From positions 1 to 59,037 of the forward strand of contig WQXU01000016.1 of the NCBI GenBank assembly GCA_009781635.1: 59,037 bases of DNA. The letters run 5' to 3'. Within the stretch, counting starts at the first letter, position 1. Every line of letters starts with the position of its first letter. This DNA is from Treponema sp. (GTDB lineage Bacteria; Spirochaetota; Spirochaetia; Treponematales; Breznakiellaceae). Under the pieces are notes generated by a model. That model searched no databases. It saw nothing but the letters and a program-made list of their open reading frames with translations, and was not told the origin of the DNA. The position numbers and the translations under genes are program-made. This document shows positions 17,840 to 27,600 of the stretch, in pieces.

Positions 17840-19297
17840 TCAGGCATCTTTAAGAAAAGCGATGTAACCCCTGTATGTCATGTAAAGATCAACTTTGCTT
17901 ATCACTTCGAAGGGCGAGTGCATGGACAGAACGGGAACGCCGCAGTCAAGTACATCAATCCCAAGATTTGCAGCATACAAAGCGATAGTTCCGCCGCCGC
18001 CCTTATCTACTCTTCCAAGTTCGCCGCACTGCCACTGTACCTTGTTCCTGTTCATGATAGCCTGGATTTTTGCGCAGTATTCCGCATTAGCATCGCTTGC
18101 GCCGTACTTGCCTCCGGAGCCTGTGTATTTTTCCAGTACAATTCCCCTGCCTATATACGGAGCATTTTTTTTATCGAACACTCCCTGATAAGTCGGATCA
18201 AAAGCCGCATTGACATCGGCCGACAGCATGGAAGAGCGCGACAGGCTTAACCTAAGATCTGCCTCTGTGCCGCCGTGCAAAAGTCCAAGGAAGTTTTGCA
18301 TGTTTAATGATCGCGCACCTGTGTTTCCTGCAGAACCTGTTTCTTCCTTGTCTGACAGATAACATACGGCAGTTTTTGCAGGTATGGATTTGACTTCGGC
18401 ATTTTTGGCGTCTATGCGCGCTAAAGACAGCAGCGCCTGAATTGCAGGCCATGCGCAGCAGCGGTCGTCCTGGCCATATGCGCCTATTAAGCTGCGGTCA
18501 AAGCCGACATCGCTTGCCTTAAATGCCGGGACAAACTCTATCTCTGCGCTTGTAAAATCTTTTTCTGTAATGCCGTACTTTCTATTTAACAGATCCAGAA
18601 CATATAATTTTACCCTGTCCTTTTCATCTTTATCAGCATAGGGACGCGAGCCTGCAAGAATGTCAAGGTCTTCGCCTTCCACCACCATTGCCGCTTTTTT
18701 ATCCATTTGATCTTTTGCAAGATGCGGCAGGAGATCCGTAACCGTGAACACAGGATCGCCCGGGTCTTCGCCGATCTTAACCGTTGTTTTTTTACCGGCT
18801 TCGTTTATAAATACTCCGTGCATGGAAAGCGGAATGGTTGTCCATTGATATTTTTTAATGCCGCCGTAGTAGTGCGTATCGAAAAGGGCCAGCTCCGAAT
18901 CTTCATAAAGCGGTTTTTGTTTTAAATCAAGCCGGGGAGAATCTATGTGCGCGCCGAGGATATTAAAACCTTCTGCGGCAGGTTTTTTTCCTATAACAGC
19001 GGCAATAACCGATTTACAGCGGATATTTTGATAAACCTTCATGCCCGGTTTTAGTATTTTATGAACCGGCTCCTGATCTATAGATATATTGTCTATATTT
19101 TTAAAACCGTTTTTTTCCAGCAGATCGCAGATTACATCGATGCACTCACGTTCAGTCTTTCCCGTATCAAGGAATTTTTTATATGACGAGGCAATTTCTT
19201 CAACTTCCTTTTCGGCTTTTTTATTAATTTCATCCCAGCAGTTTTTCTGCTTGTAAAAAAGTTTATCCGATAATTTTTCCTTTTTTGCCTTTGCCAT
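17840..19297 (-). CDS. M18 family aminopeptidase
   Basis: A 485-aa zinc metallopeptidase (aspartyl aminopeptidase/ApeB-like) that removes N-terminal, often acidic, residues from peptides in the cytoplasm. Metal and catalytic motifs: 'LGAHIDSPRLDLKQKPLYED' (about 108-127, His and Asp), 'GAYGQDDRCCAWPAI' (bridging Asp), 'LSDKEETGSAGNTGA' (catalytic and metal Glu), 'YGASDANAEYCAKI' and the late metal His in 'PVLSMHSPFEVISK' (about 456). The M18 family normally spans 430-490 aa. The ATG follows AGGAGGGATCGTT, a strong ribosome site. It is divergent from gltX. Confidence 0.92.
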   Translation of the reverse strand: MAKAKKEKLSDKLFYKQKNCWDEINKKAEKEVEEIASSYKKFLDTGKTERECIDVICDLLEKNGFKNIDNISIDQEPVHKILKPGMKVYQNIRCKSVIAAVIGKKPAAEGFNILGAHIDSPRLDLKQKPLYEDSELALFDTHYYGGIKKYQWTTIPLSMHGVFINEAGKKTTVKIGEDPGDPVFTVTDLLPHLAKDQMDKKAAMVVEGEDLDILAGSRPYADKDEKDRVKLYVLDLLNRKYGITEKDFTSAEIEFVPAFKASDVGFDRSLIGAYGQDDRCCAWPAIQALLSLARIDAKNAEVKSIPAKTAVCYLSDKEETGSAGNTGARSLNMQNFLGLLHGGTEADLRLSLSRSSMLSADVNAAFDPTYQGVFDKKNAPYIGRGIVLEKYTGSGGKYGASDANAEYCAKIQAIMNRNKVQWQCGELGRVDKGGGGTIALYAANLGIDVLDCGVPVLSMHSPFEVISKVDLYMTYRGYIAFLKDA

Positions 19298-19309
19298 AAC
19301 GATCCCTCC

Positions 19310-19326
19310 TGAAGGTGACAGACACC
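19310..19326. repeat. palindromic GGTGACAGACACC element
   Basis: GGTG-ACAGA-CACC lies between the divergent M18 and gltX genes, overlapping the upstream region of the M18 ribosome site. It resembles the CACC..GGTG unit at 12612-12644. Could be an operator or a dispersed repeat. Confidence 0.4.
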
Positions 19327-19350
19327 TCCCATTATGATACAGTATTTTAC

Positions 19351-20883
19351 ATGATTATACGAGATCGATATGCGCCGTCACCCACAGGCCTTCAGCATAT
19401 AGGCGGGATTAGAACAGCTCTTTTTAATTATCTTTTTGCCCGCTCTGTCCAGGGGGGGAAATTTATTCTGCGGCTGGAAGATACCGACAGAACCCGTTTT
19501 GACGAAAGTTATGTGCAAAATCTCTACGATACATTTGAGTGGCTCGGTCTTGCCTGGGACGAAGGTCCCGCCTTTGAGAACCGCAGTTTTAGCGCCGGAG
19601 GAGGGCAGTTTGGTCCCTATATCCAGTCTGAGCGCACCCATCACTACAAAAAATATGCGCAGGAACTTCTTGACAAGGGGCAGGCTTACTATTGTTTTTG
19701 CTCTGCGCAAAGGATTGATGAAGTGCGCCGGCAGAGGGAAGCCTCTCATTCATCGGAAACCGGTTACGATCGTTTCTGCAGGAACATTGATCCGCAGGAA
19801 GCCGCCAAAAAAGCTGCATCGGGCGAGGCCTGCACTGTAAGGCTTAAGATACCTCTTGGCGAGGCAACACTTTTTAATGATCATCTGCTGGGCGGTATAG
19901 AATGGAAGAACGATGATGTAAATCCCGATCCTGTGCTTTTAAAATCTGACGGTTTTCCCACATATCACCTTGCAAATGTAGTTGATGATCACTTAATGGA
20001 AGTGACTCATGTTCTTCGCGCGCAGGAATGGCTTGCATCTACACCCCTCCATGTAATTATGTACCGTGCTTTTGGCTGGACGCCGCCTGAGTTTTGCCAT
20101 CTTCCGATGGTGATGGGACAGGACGGAAAAAAACTTTCTAAACGTCACGGCGCGACAAGCATTGATGAATTCCGCAAACAGGGATACCTTCCCGCCGCGC
20201 TGTTAAATTATGTCGCGCTTTTGGGCGCATCATACGAAGAAGGAAAGGACATTTACACGCTGGATGAACTTGCACAGCGCTTCAGCCTTGAAAAATTAAA
20301 CAAGGCGCCCGCGGTTTTTGATTATAAAAAACTTGAGTGGTATAACGGGCAATACATAAGAATGATGAGCGATGATGAGCTTGCACAGCAGTGTTTACCG
20401 TATGCGGCGGATGCAGGATTGTTTAGCGGTGAGAAAGAGGAGGCTGCTAAACAGATGGATACTTTTACAAGAGCAATTCCATTGGTTAAAGAGCGCCTTG
20501 TCTTCCTTAACGAAGTTCCGGAAAAAATCGCCTACCTTTTTAAAGAGCCGCAGTTACCGGCAGCCGAAGAGTTTATTCCGAAAAAAAGCGATCTTGCAAA
20601 AACAATCGAGCTATTGCAAATTGGAAAAGAACTGGTTTGCGCTCTGGCTGAAGCGCCGGATGACGGGCATGCGGAAAGCCTGATTAAAGCGGAGGCGGAA
20701 AAAAGAGATGTTAAACTTGGAGATCTTATGATGCCGCTGCGGGTTGCGGTTACAGGCAGCCGCGTAAGTCCTCCGCTGTTTGGATCGCTGCGTATACTTG
20801 GCGCTGATTGTTCTGCGGAACGTGTGCAGAAAGCGCTGGAAAAATTAAAACTCCAGTCCGAAGACAAGACCGGCTGTAAATGA
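19351..20883 (+). CDS. gltX: glutamyl-tRNA synthetase
   Basis: About 510 aa, class Ib synthetase that charges tRNA-Glu. The class I HIGH motif is 'LQHIGGIRTALFNYL' (about 12-26) and the KMSKS motif is 'KKLSKRHGAT' (about 255). Other family blocks: 'RLEDTDRTRFDESY', 'GPYIQSERTHHYKKYA', 'FPTYHLANVVDDHLMEVTHV' and 'VLRAQEWLASTPLH'. The Zn-finger Cys positions of some GluRS are partly present ('YYCFC'). ATG 19351 was chosen because 'MIIRDRYAPSPTG' then aligns with the usual N-terminus; a GTG at 19315 would add 12 residues. The 3' end overlaps the convergent exported-protein gene by 39 bases. Confidence 0.95.
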   Translation: MIIRDRYAPSPTGLQHIGGIRTALFNYLFARSVQGGKFILRLEDTDRTRFDESYVQNLYDTFEWLGLAWDEGPAFENRSFSAGGGQFGPYIQSERTHHYKKYAQELLDKGQAYYCFCSAQRIDEVRRQREASHSSETGYDRFCRNIDPQEAAKKAASGEACTVRLKIPLGEATLFNDHLLGGIEWKNDDVNPDPVLLKSDGFPTYHLANVVDDHLMEVTHVLRAQEWLASTPLHVIMYRAFGWTPPEFCHLPMVMGQDGKKLSKRHGATSIDEFRKQGYLPAALLNYVALLGASYEEGKDIYTLDELAQRFSLEKLNKAPAVFDYKKLEWYNGQYIRMMSDDELAQQCLPYAADAGLFSGEKEEAAKQMDTFTRAIPLVKERLVFLNEVPEKIAYLFKEPQLPAAEEFIPKKSDLAKTIELLQIGKELVCALAEAPDDGHAESLIKAEAEKRDVKLGDLMMPLRVAVTGSRVSPPLFGSLRILGADCSAERVQKALEKLKLQSEDKTGCK

Positions 20884-21684
20884 CCTTGTTCCTGCATCGA
20901 AGAGATCGTTAAAAATTAAATCCACCAAAAATTTAAATTGATTTAATGCCGGGATTGCCGACACATCCAGCCTGAAACCGGTATTTAAAATACCGCGCCA
21001 CACTGAAGCAGAATGGCAGAGGCTGTCATTCGGCCATGAGTTATCGCTGTAACCGAAGTTTGCAAAATCTGTAATCCAGTGCACTGCATTTCCGAAAACG
21101 TCAGGAAACAAAATGATGTCAAAGCCCATTCCAAAATCGATGTTGCTGATGTTAACAGGGCCGCCTGTGAAAAATGTTTTGCCGACGGCAATGGTTGTTT
21201 CGGCAGCCATGTTAAAAATATTTCCTGTGTATGTAACTGCCGCATAAGGCTGATATGCATTGTAATTGTAATCCCTGTTTGTAAGGTTAATTAACTGAAC
21301 GTTCCCGCCGATTGCAACAGCCGTGCTTCCCTTGGTTGGAAGTTTTGCTTTAAACCCAAGCAGCAGATCCTCATTTGTCTGCTGAAAAATCTGGGGCTGA
21401 ATGTCAAAAGCTGCGGATATTTCCGCTATTTTAAATATGCTTATTGTTACCGCAGGCAGATGCGCAGTTCCCCTGTCCGAATTAATCACAGCCCTGTAGC
21501 CTATATCAAAACCAAAATCCTTTGAACTATCCCAGCCAATATGCCCGGAGGGAATGGAAAAAAGCCCTGTAGATCCGTTTATGCTCTGTCCCCTGGATCC
21601 GGCAGCGTTTGACTGCGCAAAAACAGAGGGAGTAATAATCAATATAATTGATAAAAGAAATAAAAGTGAGGTTATTTTTTTCAT
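20845..21684 (-). CDS. exported beta-barrel-like protein, unknown function
   Basis: About 279 aa. A clear signal peptide ('KKITSLLFLLSIILIITPSV', cleavage probably after 'FAQ') is followed by alternating beta-rich segments with many aromatic and Gly residues ('FGFDIGYRAVINSDRG', 'ISAAFDIQPQIFQQ', 'TGNIFNMAAETTIAVG', 'RSFTAGLVFGLEF' ending in Phe). The terminal Phe and strand pattern suggest an outer-membrane barrel, which is an inference. ATG 21684 is chosen because AGGAG lies six bases upstream; an ATG 18 bases further up has none. The last 39 bases are antisense to the end of gltX. Family name not recognised. Confidence 0.72.
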   Translation of the reverse strand: MKKITSLLFLLSIILIITPSVFAQSNAAGSRGQSINGSTGLFSIPSGHIGWDSSKDFGFDIGYRAVINSDRGTAHLPAVTISIFKIAEISAAFDIQPQIFQQTNEDLLLGFKAKLPTKGSTAVAIGGNVQLINLTNRDYNYNAYQPYAAVTYTGNIFNMAAETTIAVGKTFFTGGPVNISNIDFGMGFDIILFPDVFGNAVHWITDFANFGYSDNSWPNDSLCHSASVWRGILNTGFRLDVSAIPALNQFKFLVDLIFNDLFDAGTRSFTAGLVFGLEF

Positions 21685-21712
21685 GAGATTCTCCTGTTTC
21701 AATAATCGGCAT

Positions 21713-22450
21713 TTAAAGCAGGTTTTTTAATTCTTCAAATACACTGCCCAAATCATCAAAATGAAGGAATGCCCTTCTGTCCAGAGGAGTAGGCATGTTG
21801 TTTACAATTACAATTTTCCCGCCGCCGCGCAGAGTATATTCAGGCATACCCGCAGCCGGAAATACAGTCAAACTTGTTCCCAGAACAAGCATTACATCGG
21901 CTTTTTGCGATTCTGTTACTGCCTGTTTAAGCGCGTTTGCAGGAAGCCCCTCGCCGAAAAATGTAATTGCAGGTTTTAAAACCCTGCCGCATTCCGGGCA
22001 TTTGGGCATTTCGCCCTTGCGGACAACGCCGGCGGCTTCCTCATAACCTACATTAATCCCTGCGCATCTTAAACAATAATGCGTTACAGGGGAGCCGTGG
22101 ATTTCAATTACATTTTTACTGCCGCCCTTCTGATGCAGCAGATCAATATTTTGCGTAATCAGGGCTTTTAAATAACCGCGCTGTTCAAGTTCGCCCAGTG
22201 TTATGTGAACAATCGACGCTTCTTTTTCATCAAGGTTATAAATAAATGAGCCGGCCTGTTTGTAATAAAGTGAAGGATCTTTCTCAAAATAATCTATGCT
22301 GAAAATTTTTTCTGCATCCATCTCGTTGTAAAGTCCGTTTTTTCCGCGGAAATCGCGAATCCCCGAGAGCGTACTTACGCCTGCGCCTGTTAAAGCGACA
22401 AGATGTTTTGCTTCCTTTATTAAGGTAAATAATTTATTTATATCTTCCAT
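21713..22450 (-). CDS. cobB: Sir2 family NAD-dependent protein deacylase
   Basis: A 245-aa sirtuin that removes acyl groups from lysines using NAD+. Motifs: '[18 protein letters not shown]' (about 19-36), '[13 protein letters not shown]' (about 98), catalytic His in 'VIEIHGSP' (about 117), a zinc ribbon 'CLRC' ... 'CPEC', '[11 protein letters not shown]' and '[16 protein letters not shown]'. The usual 'GAGIS' is 'GAGVS'. The absence of the Y-x-x-R acid-pocket pair is not fully checkable by eye, so deacetylase versus desuccinylase is open. It lies 13 bases downstream of the substrate-binding lipoprotein gene on the same strand, with which it may be co-transcribed. Confidence 0.9.
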   Translation of the reverse strand: MEDINKLFTLIKEAKHLVALTGAGVSTLSGIRDFRGKNGLYNEMDAEKIFSIDYFEKDPSLYYKQAGSFIYNLDEKEASIVHITLGELEQRGYLKALITQNIDLLHQKGGSKNVIEIHGSPVTHYCLRCAGINVGYEEAAGVVRKGEMPKCPECGRVLKPAITFFGEGLPANALKQAVTESQKADVMLVLGTSLTVFPAAGMPEYTLRGGGKIVIVNNMPTPLDRRAFLHFDDLGSVFEELKNLL

Positions 22451-22463
22451 AATACTGATTATA

Positions 22464-23258
22464 TCAGAACTGTCTTACAGATGAAACTAAATCCATGTTA
22501 AATATTTTCCTGGAAATTTCCAGCATTGTGCCGTCTTCGAACAGCTCTTCAAGCGCGTTATTAAGCGCATCTGTCAGCGCGTCATTTCCTTTTTTCAAAC
22601 AGATGCCGATAAACTCGTCAGAAGGGCCCTGCCAGATGATTTTAACGGGAGAGTTTTCTTTTTCCGCATAAAAGGAAGCCGTAATGTTATCTGCAATGAC
22701 AGCATCAACCCGTCCGAGTTCAAGATCGTTAAAACAGTTTATTATCTTGTCGTAGGAGAAAGCTGTAAACAAAATGCCTTTTTCTCTTAGCCTTTCTGTA
22801 AAATACTGCGCGGTTGTATCACCCTGGTAGGCGGCTCTGTATCCCGCTATATCTTCCGGCTTTTCTATACTGAAAGGCGAATCTTTTCTGACTGCGATTG
22901 TCATTGAACTGTCTATGTAAGGCCTTGTAAAATTAAATCTCATCCGGCGTTCCGGAAGAATAGTTATATTTACCGCGATGTCATATTTGTTTGTATCAAG
23001 TCCTGCAAAAATACCTTCCCATGCAGTGTCTATAAATTTTACTTTTAAGCCCAGTTTCTCCGCCAGCGCTCTTGCAAGTTCAATATCAAAGCCAAGAAGC
23101 GTAGTGCCGTCTGTATCATAATATTCCATGGGGGGATAACCAATTTCCACGCCGACAAGCAGAACTCCGTCTTCAATGGTAAGGCCGCTGTGTTTTTGCC
23201 TGACGCAGCCAATTGCAATTACTGATACGATTAACAGCGCAGATAAATATTTTTTCAT
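22464..23258 (-). CDS. amino-acid ABC transporter substrate-binding lipoprotein (SBP_bac_3)
   Basis: About 264 aa. Lipoprotein signal with lipobox 'VIAIGC' near residue 18, then a family-3 solute-binding fold: '[20 protein letters not shown]', '[20 protein letters not shown]', '[20 protein letters not shown]', '[19 protein letters not shown]', '[14 protein letters not shown]' and '[13 protein letters not shown]'. The Arg/Asp pattern fits polar amino-acid binding. ATG 23258 was chosen for the lipoprotein signal; an upstream ATG at 23336 would add 26 residues. Neither has a good ribosome site. No permease or ATPase gene is adjacent, so it may work with a transporter elsewhere or as a sensor. 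Confidence 0.85.
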   Translation of the reverse strand: MKKYLSALLIVSVIAIGCVRQKHSGLTIEDGVLLVGVEIGYPPMEYYDTDGTTLLGFDIELARALAEKLGLKVKFIDTAWEGIFAGLDTNKYDIAVNITILPERRMRFNFTRPYIDSSMTIAVRKDSPFSIEKPEDIAGYRAAYQGDTTAQYFTERLREKGILFTAFSYDKIINCFNDLELGRVDAVIADNITASFYAEKENSPVKIIWQGPSDEFIGICLKKGNDALTDALNNALEELFEDGTMLEISRKIFNMDLVSSVRQF

Positions 23259-23373
23259 TATTTTATTTATTGAGTATAAATAAATTTGCTGATTTGGTAA
23301 ATGGAATAAGATAAATTCCGTATATTGATATTCCATTATGATTATTGTAAAATGGCAAAATGGAGGTGTGTTT

Positions 23374-23415
23374 ATGACAGAATACTCTTCAATTGAAGGT
23401 TTTAAATATGGATAA
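23374..23415 (+). CDS. 13-codon leader ORF overlapping the voltage-sensor gene
   Basis: ATG at 23374 lies seven bases after GGAGGTG, the best ribosome site nearby. It encodes MTEYSSIEGFKYG and stops at TAA 23413-23415, overlapping the ATG (23408) of the next gene by eight bases in another frame. Translation may couple to the downstream gene. Too short for homology; peptide production is inferred only from the ribosome site. Confidence 0.45.
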   Translation: MTEYSSIEGFKYG

Positions 23416-24502
23416 AATCAGACAACGCCTTTATGTAATTCTGGAAAAAGAACCAAAAAGGGAAGATAAGGTAAGCCGTTTTTTCAATCTGTTCCTGCTG
23501 TTTTTTATCTGGATTAATTTAACTGTTGTTATTTTGGGTTTGATATTTGATCTTCATGACAACTTCTTAATCATATATAATTATTTTGAAATATTTTCCA
23601 TAGCGCTTTTTACAATTGAGTTTTTATTAAGAATCTGGATAGATCCCTACAAGCCGCCGTCTCTTGTTTCAAAGAATGTTTTATTATCAAAGCTGCCTCC
23701 GTATCTGTGTTATATTTTTTCTCCTTTGGGGTTAATAGATCTTTTAGCCATTTTGCCGTTTTATCTTCCGCTTATTTTTCCCATCGACCTTCGCATTCTG
23801 CGCGTACTGCGAATGTTCAGGCTTCTTAGAGTTTTAAAACTGAGCCGTTATGATAAAACTGTAAAAATGCTCAGCAAAATTCTGGACAATGTTTTACAGG
23901 GCCTTGCCAATATTATTGAATTCCGCGACAAGGAATCGGGCGAGCATGTTAAAAGAACTCAGTTATATGTAAAGGCATTAATTGATTACCTGATAGATAC
24001 TGAATCCGTATACGCCGGAGAGTTAAGAAAGCTTCAGCCGGATATAATCATAAAATCAATGGCGCTTCATGATGTTGGAAAGATTGCAATTCCGGACAGA
24101 ATTCTTCAGAAGCCTGCCAGGCTCGAACCTGATGAATATGAAATAATGAAAACACATGCTGTACGCGGCAAGGAAATTATAAATGAACTCGGTCACGGCA
24201 ATACATCGATCTATTTGAAACACTGCGAAGACATTTGTTACTGTCATCATGAACGCTGGGACGGCAAGGGCTATCCTCAGCAGTTAAAAGAAGAAGAAAT
24301 TCCACTGACTGCACGCCTTGCAGCATTGGCAGATGTATACGACGCGCTGGTTTGCGTTCGCGCTTATAAACCTTCCATGCCCTACGAAGAAGCAGTAAAA
24401 ATAATCACGGATGGACGCGGCTGTCATTTTGATCCTGTTATTGTCGATGCCTTCCTGGAAATAAAAGAACAATTTATGGAAATTACGCAAAAGTACAGAT
24501 AA
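23408..24502 (+). CDS. voltage-sensor domain fused to an HD-GYP cyclic-di-GMP phosphodiesterase
   Basis: About 364 aa. The N-terminal half has four membrane segments: S1 (about 25-47), S2 (58-77, with Glu71 and Arg75), S3 (102-122, with Asp111) and S4 (129-147). S4 carries Arg at 129, 132, 135, 138, 141, Lys 144 and Arg 147, exactly every third residue, the hallmark of a voltage sensor. There is no S5-pore-S6; the chain passes through a short helix straight into an HD-GYP domain: 'EFRDKESGEHVKRT' (171-184), 'HDVGKIAIPD' with His221-Asp222, and 'HHERWDGKGYP' with GYP 288-290, all intact. Known HD-GYP proteins hydrolyse c-di-GMP; control by membrane potential is inferred. ATG 23408 chosen; a TTG at 23393 is also in frame. 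Confidence 0.85.
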   Translation: MDKIRQRLYVILEKEPKREDKVSRFFNLFLLFFIWINLTVVILGLIFDLHDNFLIIYNYFEIFSIALFTIEFLLRIWIDPYKPPSLVSKNVLLSKLPPYLCYIFSPLGLIDLLAILPFYLPLIFPIDLRILRVLRMFRLLRVLKLSRYDKTVKMLSKILDNVLQGLANIIEFRDKESGEHVKRTQLYVKALIDYLIDTESVYAGELRKLQPDIIIKSMALHDVGKIAIPDRILQKPARLEPDEYEIMKTHAVRGKEIINELGHGNTSIYLKHCEDICYCHHERWDGKGYPQQLKEEEIPLTARLAALADVYDALVCVRAYKPSMPYEEAVKIITDGRGCHFDPVIVDAFLEIKEQFMEITQKYR

Positions 24503-24537
24503 AAAATATTTTGATACCTGCATAGTAATCTTTTTAC

Positions 24538-24566
24538 TTGTTTTTATGACAATTTTATAGTATAAT
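24538..24566 (+). promoter_or_regulatory. predicted promoter of the twin-kinase/GH5 operon
   Basis: TTGTTT (24538-24543), a 17-base spacer and a perfect TATAAT (24561-24566). It would start transcription near 24573, ahead of the small ORF at 24603 and the kinase gene at 24679. Confidence 0.6.
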
Positions 24567-24602
24567 TTCTTTTAATCACCGACCCTGATGTATGAGGCTT
24601 TT

Positions 24603-24677
24603 ATGTCATCTTTTCTGCTGAAAATTTTTATTCCGGCAGCGAATGATGAAAAAATATTAAATGAACTAAGGGTATAA
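24603..24677 (+). CDS. 24-codon leader ORF ahead of the first twin kinase
   Basis: ATG 24603 follows TGAGG with six bases between. The frame encodes MSSFLLKIFIPAANDEKILN plus four residues and stops at TAA 24675-24677, one base before the kinase ATG at 24679. The kinase's own ribosome site (CTAAGGG) lies inside this ORF, so its translation may open or block that site. No homology assignable. Confidence 0.45.
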   Translation: MSSFLLKIFIPAANDEKILNELRV

Positions 24678-24678
24678 G

Positions 24679-27600
24679 ATGAGAGTAAATATTTTTATCT
24701 TTCTGTTAATGATTGCTGCGTTACTTCCCGGCTGCAAGGGAGCAGAGAGGCAAAATCCTGACAATATTTCCGCACTAAACCTTCCAAGGTCATTTAGGGA
24801 ACTTCCCGGCATAACAATTGAAGAAATAAGGGATATCGAAGCGCTTCAAAAACAGAATAGAGTATTTGTTTACGGCATGCCTTCAAGCACTGAAGCATTC
24901 ATGGAAAATGAAATAGCAAGAGGGTTTTCTGCGTTGTTCTGCGAATGGCTTTCTGATTTTTTTGAAATTCCTTTTAAACTGGAACTCTTTGAGTGGTTCG
25001 ATCTTCTTGACGGCCTTGAAACGGGAGCGGTTTCTTTTTCCGGTGAATTAACGCCTACCGAAGAAAGACACAAAATATATCATATGTCTATTCCAATTGC
25101 TTCGCGGTTATTAAAAGCATACCGCATCGACGGAAGCAGATCTCTTGCAGATATAGCGGAAGAACGTTTACTGCGGTTCGGATTTATAGAAGGCACTGCT
25201 ACAATCGATACTGTAGTCTCTGAATTTGAAAGCGGCGCTTTTGATATTGTACTGCTAAATGATATAAGTAATGTTTATGATGCGCTGAAAAGCCGGGAAA
25301 TAGATGTTTTTTATTACAGCGGAACGGCAGAAGCGAATTTTGTTCAATACAATGATTTAATTACACAGCACTTTTATCCATTAACATACCGGCCTGTATC
25401 ATTGGCAACTCAGGATGATGAACTTAAGCCTGTAATTTCGGCAGTTGATAAATTTTTAATCAGCGGCGGTTTTCAATATATCAACAATATATACAATCTT
25501 GGCGAAACAGAATTCAAAAAACACAAACTTCTTTCATGGCTTACAGATGAGGAAAAAGAATATATAAAAGAAAACAAAGAAGTAAAATTTGTCGCCGAAT
25601 ATTATAACTATCCTGTCAGTTTTTTTAATGTGCACGAAAATGAATGGCAGGGAATAATTTTTGATGTGCTGCCTGCAATTGAAGAGCTTACAGGATTAAC
25701 ATTTTTACTAAAAAATGATCAATATACCGAGTGGCCTGATTTACTAAGAATGGTTGAAGAAGGTGAAGTCTCCATGACTGCTGAATTGGTACGTTCAAGG
25801 GATCGTTTAGGGCGATTTTTATGGGCGGCCGTTCCCAGTTTGGCCGACTATTATATACTTATTTCAAAGGCTTCTTTTCCGAATATGAATATTAATGAAG
25901 TAATGGGAGTAAGAATAGGGCTTGTTTGGGGTTCTGTATACGCTGAAATTTTTAACCGCTGGTTTCCGGATCATCAGGCCTCTGTAGAGTATATAAGTTC
26001 AAACGCGGCATTCGAAGGACTGGAGCGCGGCGAAGTTGACATGGTCATGACAAGCCAGAACAGGCTGCTTGCCATCACCCATTATAATGAATTTGTAGGA
26101 TACAAGGCAAATATAATTTTTGATTATGTTTCTGAATCGCGTTTGGGATTTAACATTAATGAAACTATTTTATGTTCCATTATGGATAAAGCGCTGGGCA
26201 TGGTTGATCTAAAATCAATTTCGGCTCAATGGATGAGAAAAACATATGATTACCGCAGCAAGGTGGCACAAGCGCAGCGGCCGTGGTTTATAGGTTCATT
26301 TGTTTTGCTGTTGTTTGTTGTTTCTCTTCTTGTCATTTTATTTTTAAAATACCGCAAGGAAGGAATAAAACTTGAAGGACTTGTACAGGAACGTACTGTT
26401 AAATTGAATAAATACCAGAAGGAACTGGAATCTGCGCTTGAAGCTGCAAAGAATGCCAATAACTCAAAATCGATATTTCTTGCAAACATGAGCCACGAGA
26501 TCCGCACTCCGATGAACAGCATCATGGGATTTTCCGAGCTTGCTCTTGACGGCGAAGCATCGCAGAAGACAAGGGATTATCTGCAGCATATCCGGACAAA
26601 TGCAGAATGGCTGCTTCAGATTATAAATGACATACTTGATATTTCCAAAATAGAATCCGGCAAGATGGAGCTTGAAAGAATTGATTTTGACATGCACGAT
26701 TTATTTACAAGCTGCCGTACATTGATTATGCCAAAGGCTGTTGAAAAAGGCATTTTACTGCATTTTTACGCTGAGCCAAGTATAGGCAGAAGACCGGTGG
26801 GCGATCCTACAAGGCTGCGCCAGATATTTTTAAATCTGCTTTCCAATGCCGTAAAGTTTACAAATGCCGGCCTTATCAAGCTTATTTCTGACATTACCCA
26901 TGTAGACGGCGGTACAATTTCCATACATTTTGAGATTAAAGACAGCGGTATCGGTATGACTCCCGAGCAGATAGAAAAAATATTCGATCCTTTTATGCAG
27001 GCGGAAATCGGCACTACACGCAAGTACGGCGGAACGGGGCTTGGGCTTGCAATCACAAAAAGTATTATAGAAATGATGGGAGGAAAACTTCAGGTAGAGA
27101 GCGTTCCCGGGATTGGAAGCAAATTCAGTTTTGATCTGACATTTGATACCGTAGATGTATCTGATGTAAAAGTATATCAAAGAAAAACAGTGCTTAATGA
27201 AATTGAAAAGCCGGTATTTGACGGAGAAGTACTGTTATGCGAAGATAATGCGATGAATCAGTATGTTATATGCGAGCATCTTTCAAGAGTTGGCCTTAAA
27301 ACTGTAATTGCGGAAAACGGCAGGATTGGCGTTGATATTATTATAGACCGTATGGAAAAAGGCGAAAAACTTTTCGATCTTATTTTTATGGATATGCATA
27401 TGCCTGTAATGGACGGGCTTGAGGCGGCATCAAAAATAATCAAACTTAATACAGATATTCCGATAATTGCAATGACGGCTAACGTCATGGCGGACGACAA
27501 GGAGGTTTACAAAGCAGGCGGAATGGTTGATTGTTTGGGGAAACCGTTCACTTCGCAGGAATTGTGGCAGTGTCTTTTAAAGTATCTGACTCCTGCGGCA

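Noticed and set aside
23408-24502. Annotating the gene simply as an ion channel.
   Set aside because: Only S1-S4 are present; there is no S5-pore-S6 before the HD-GYP domain.
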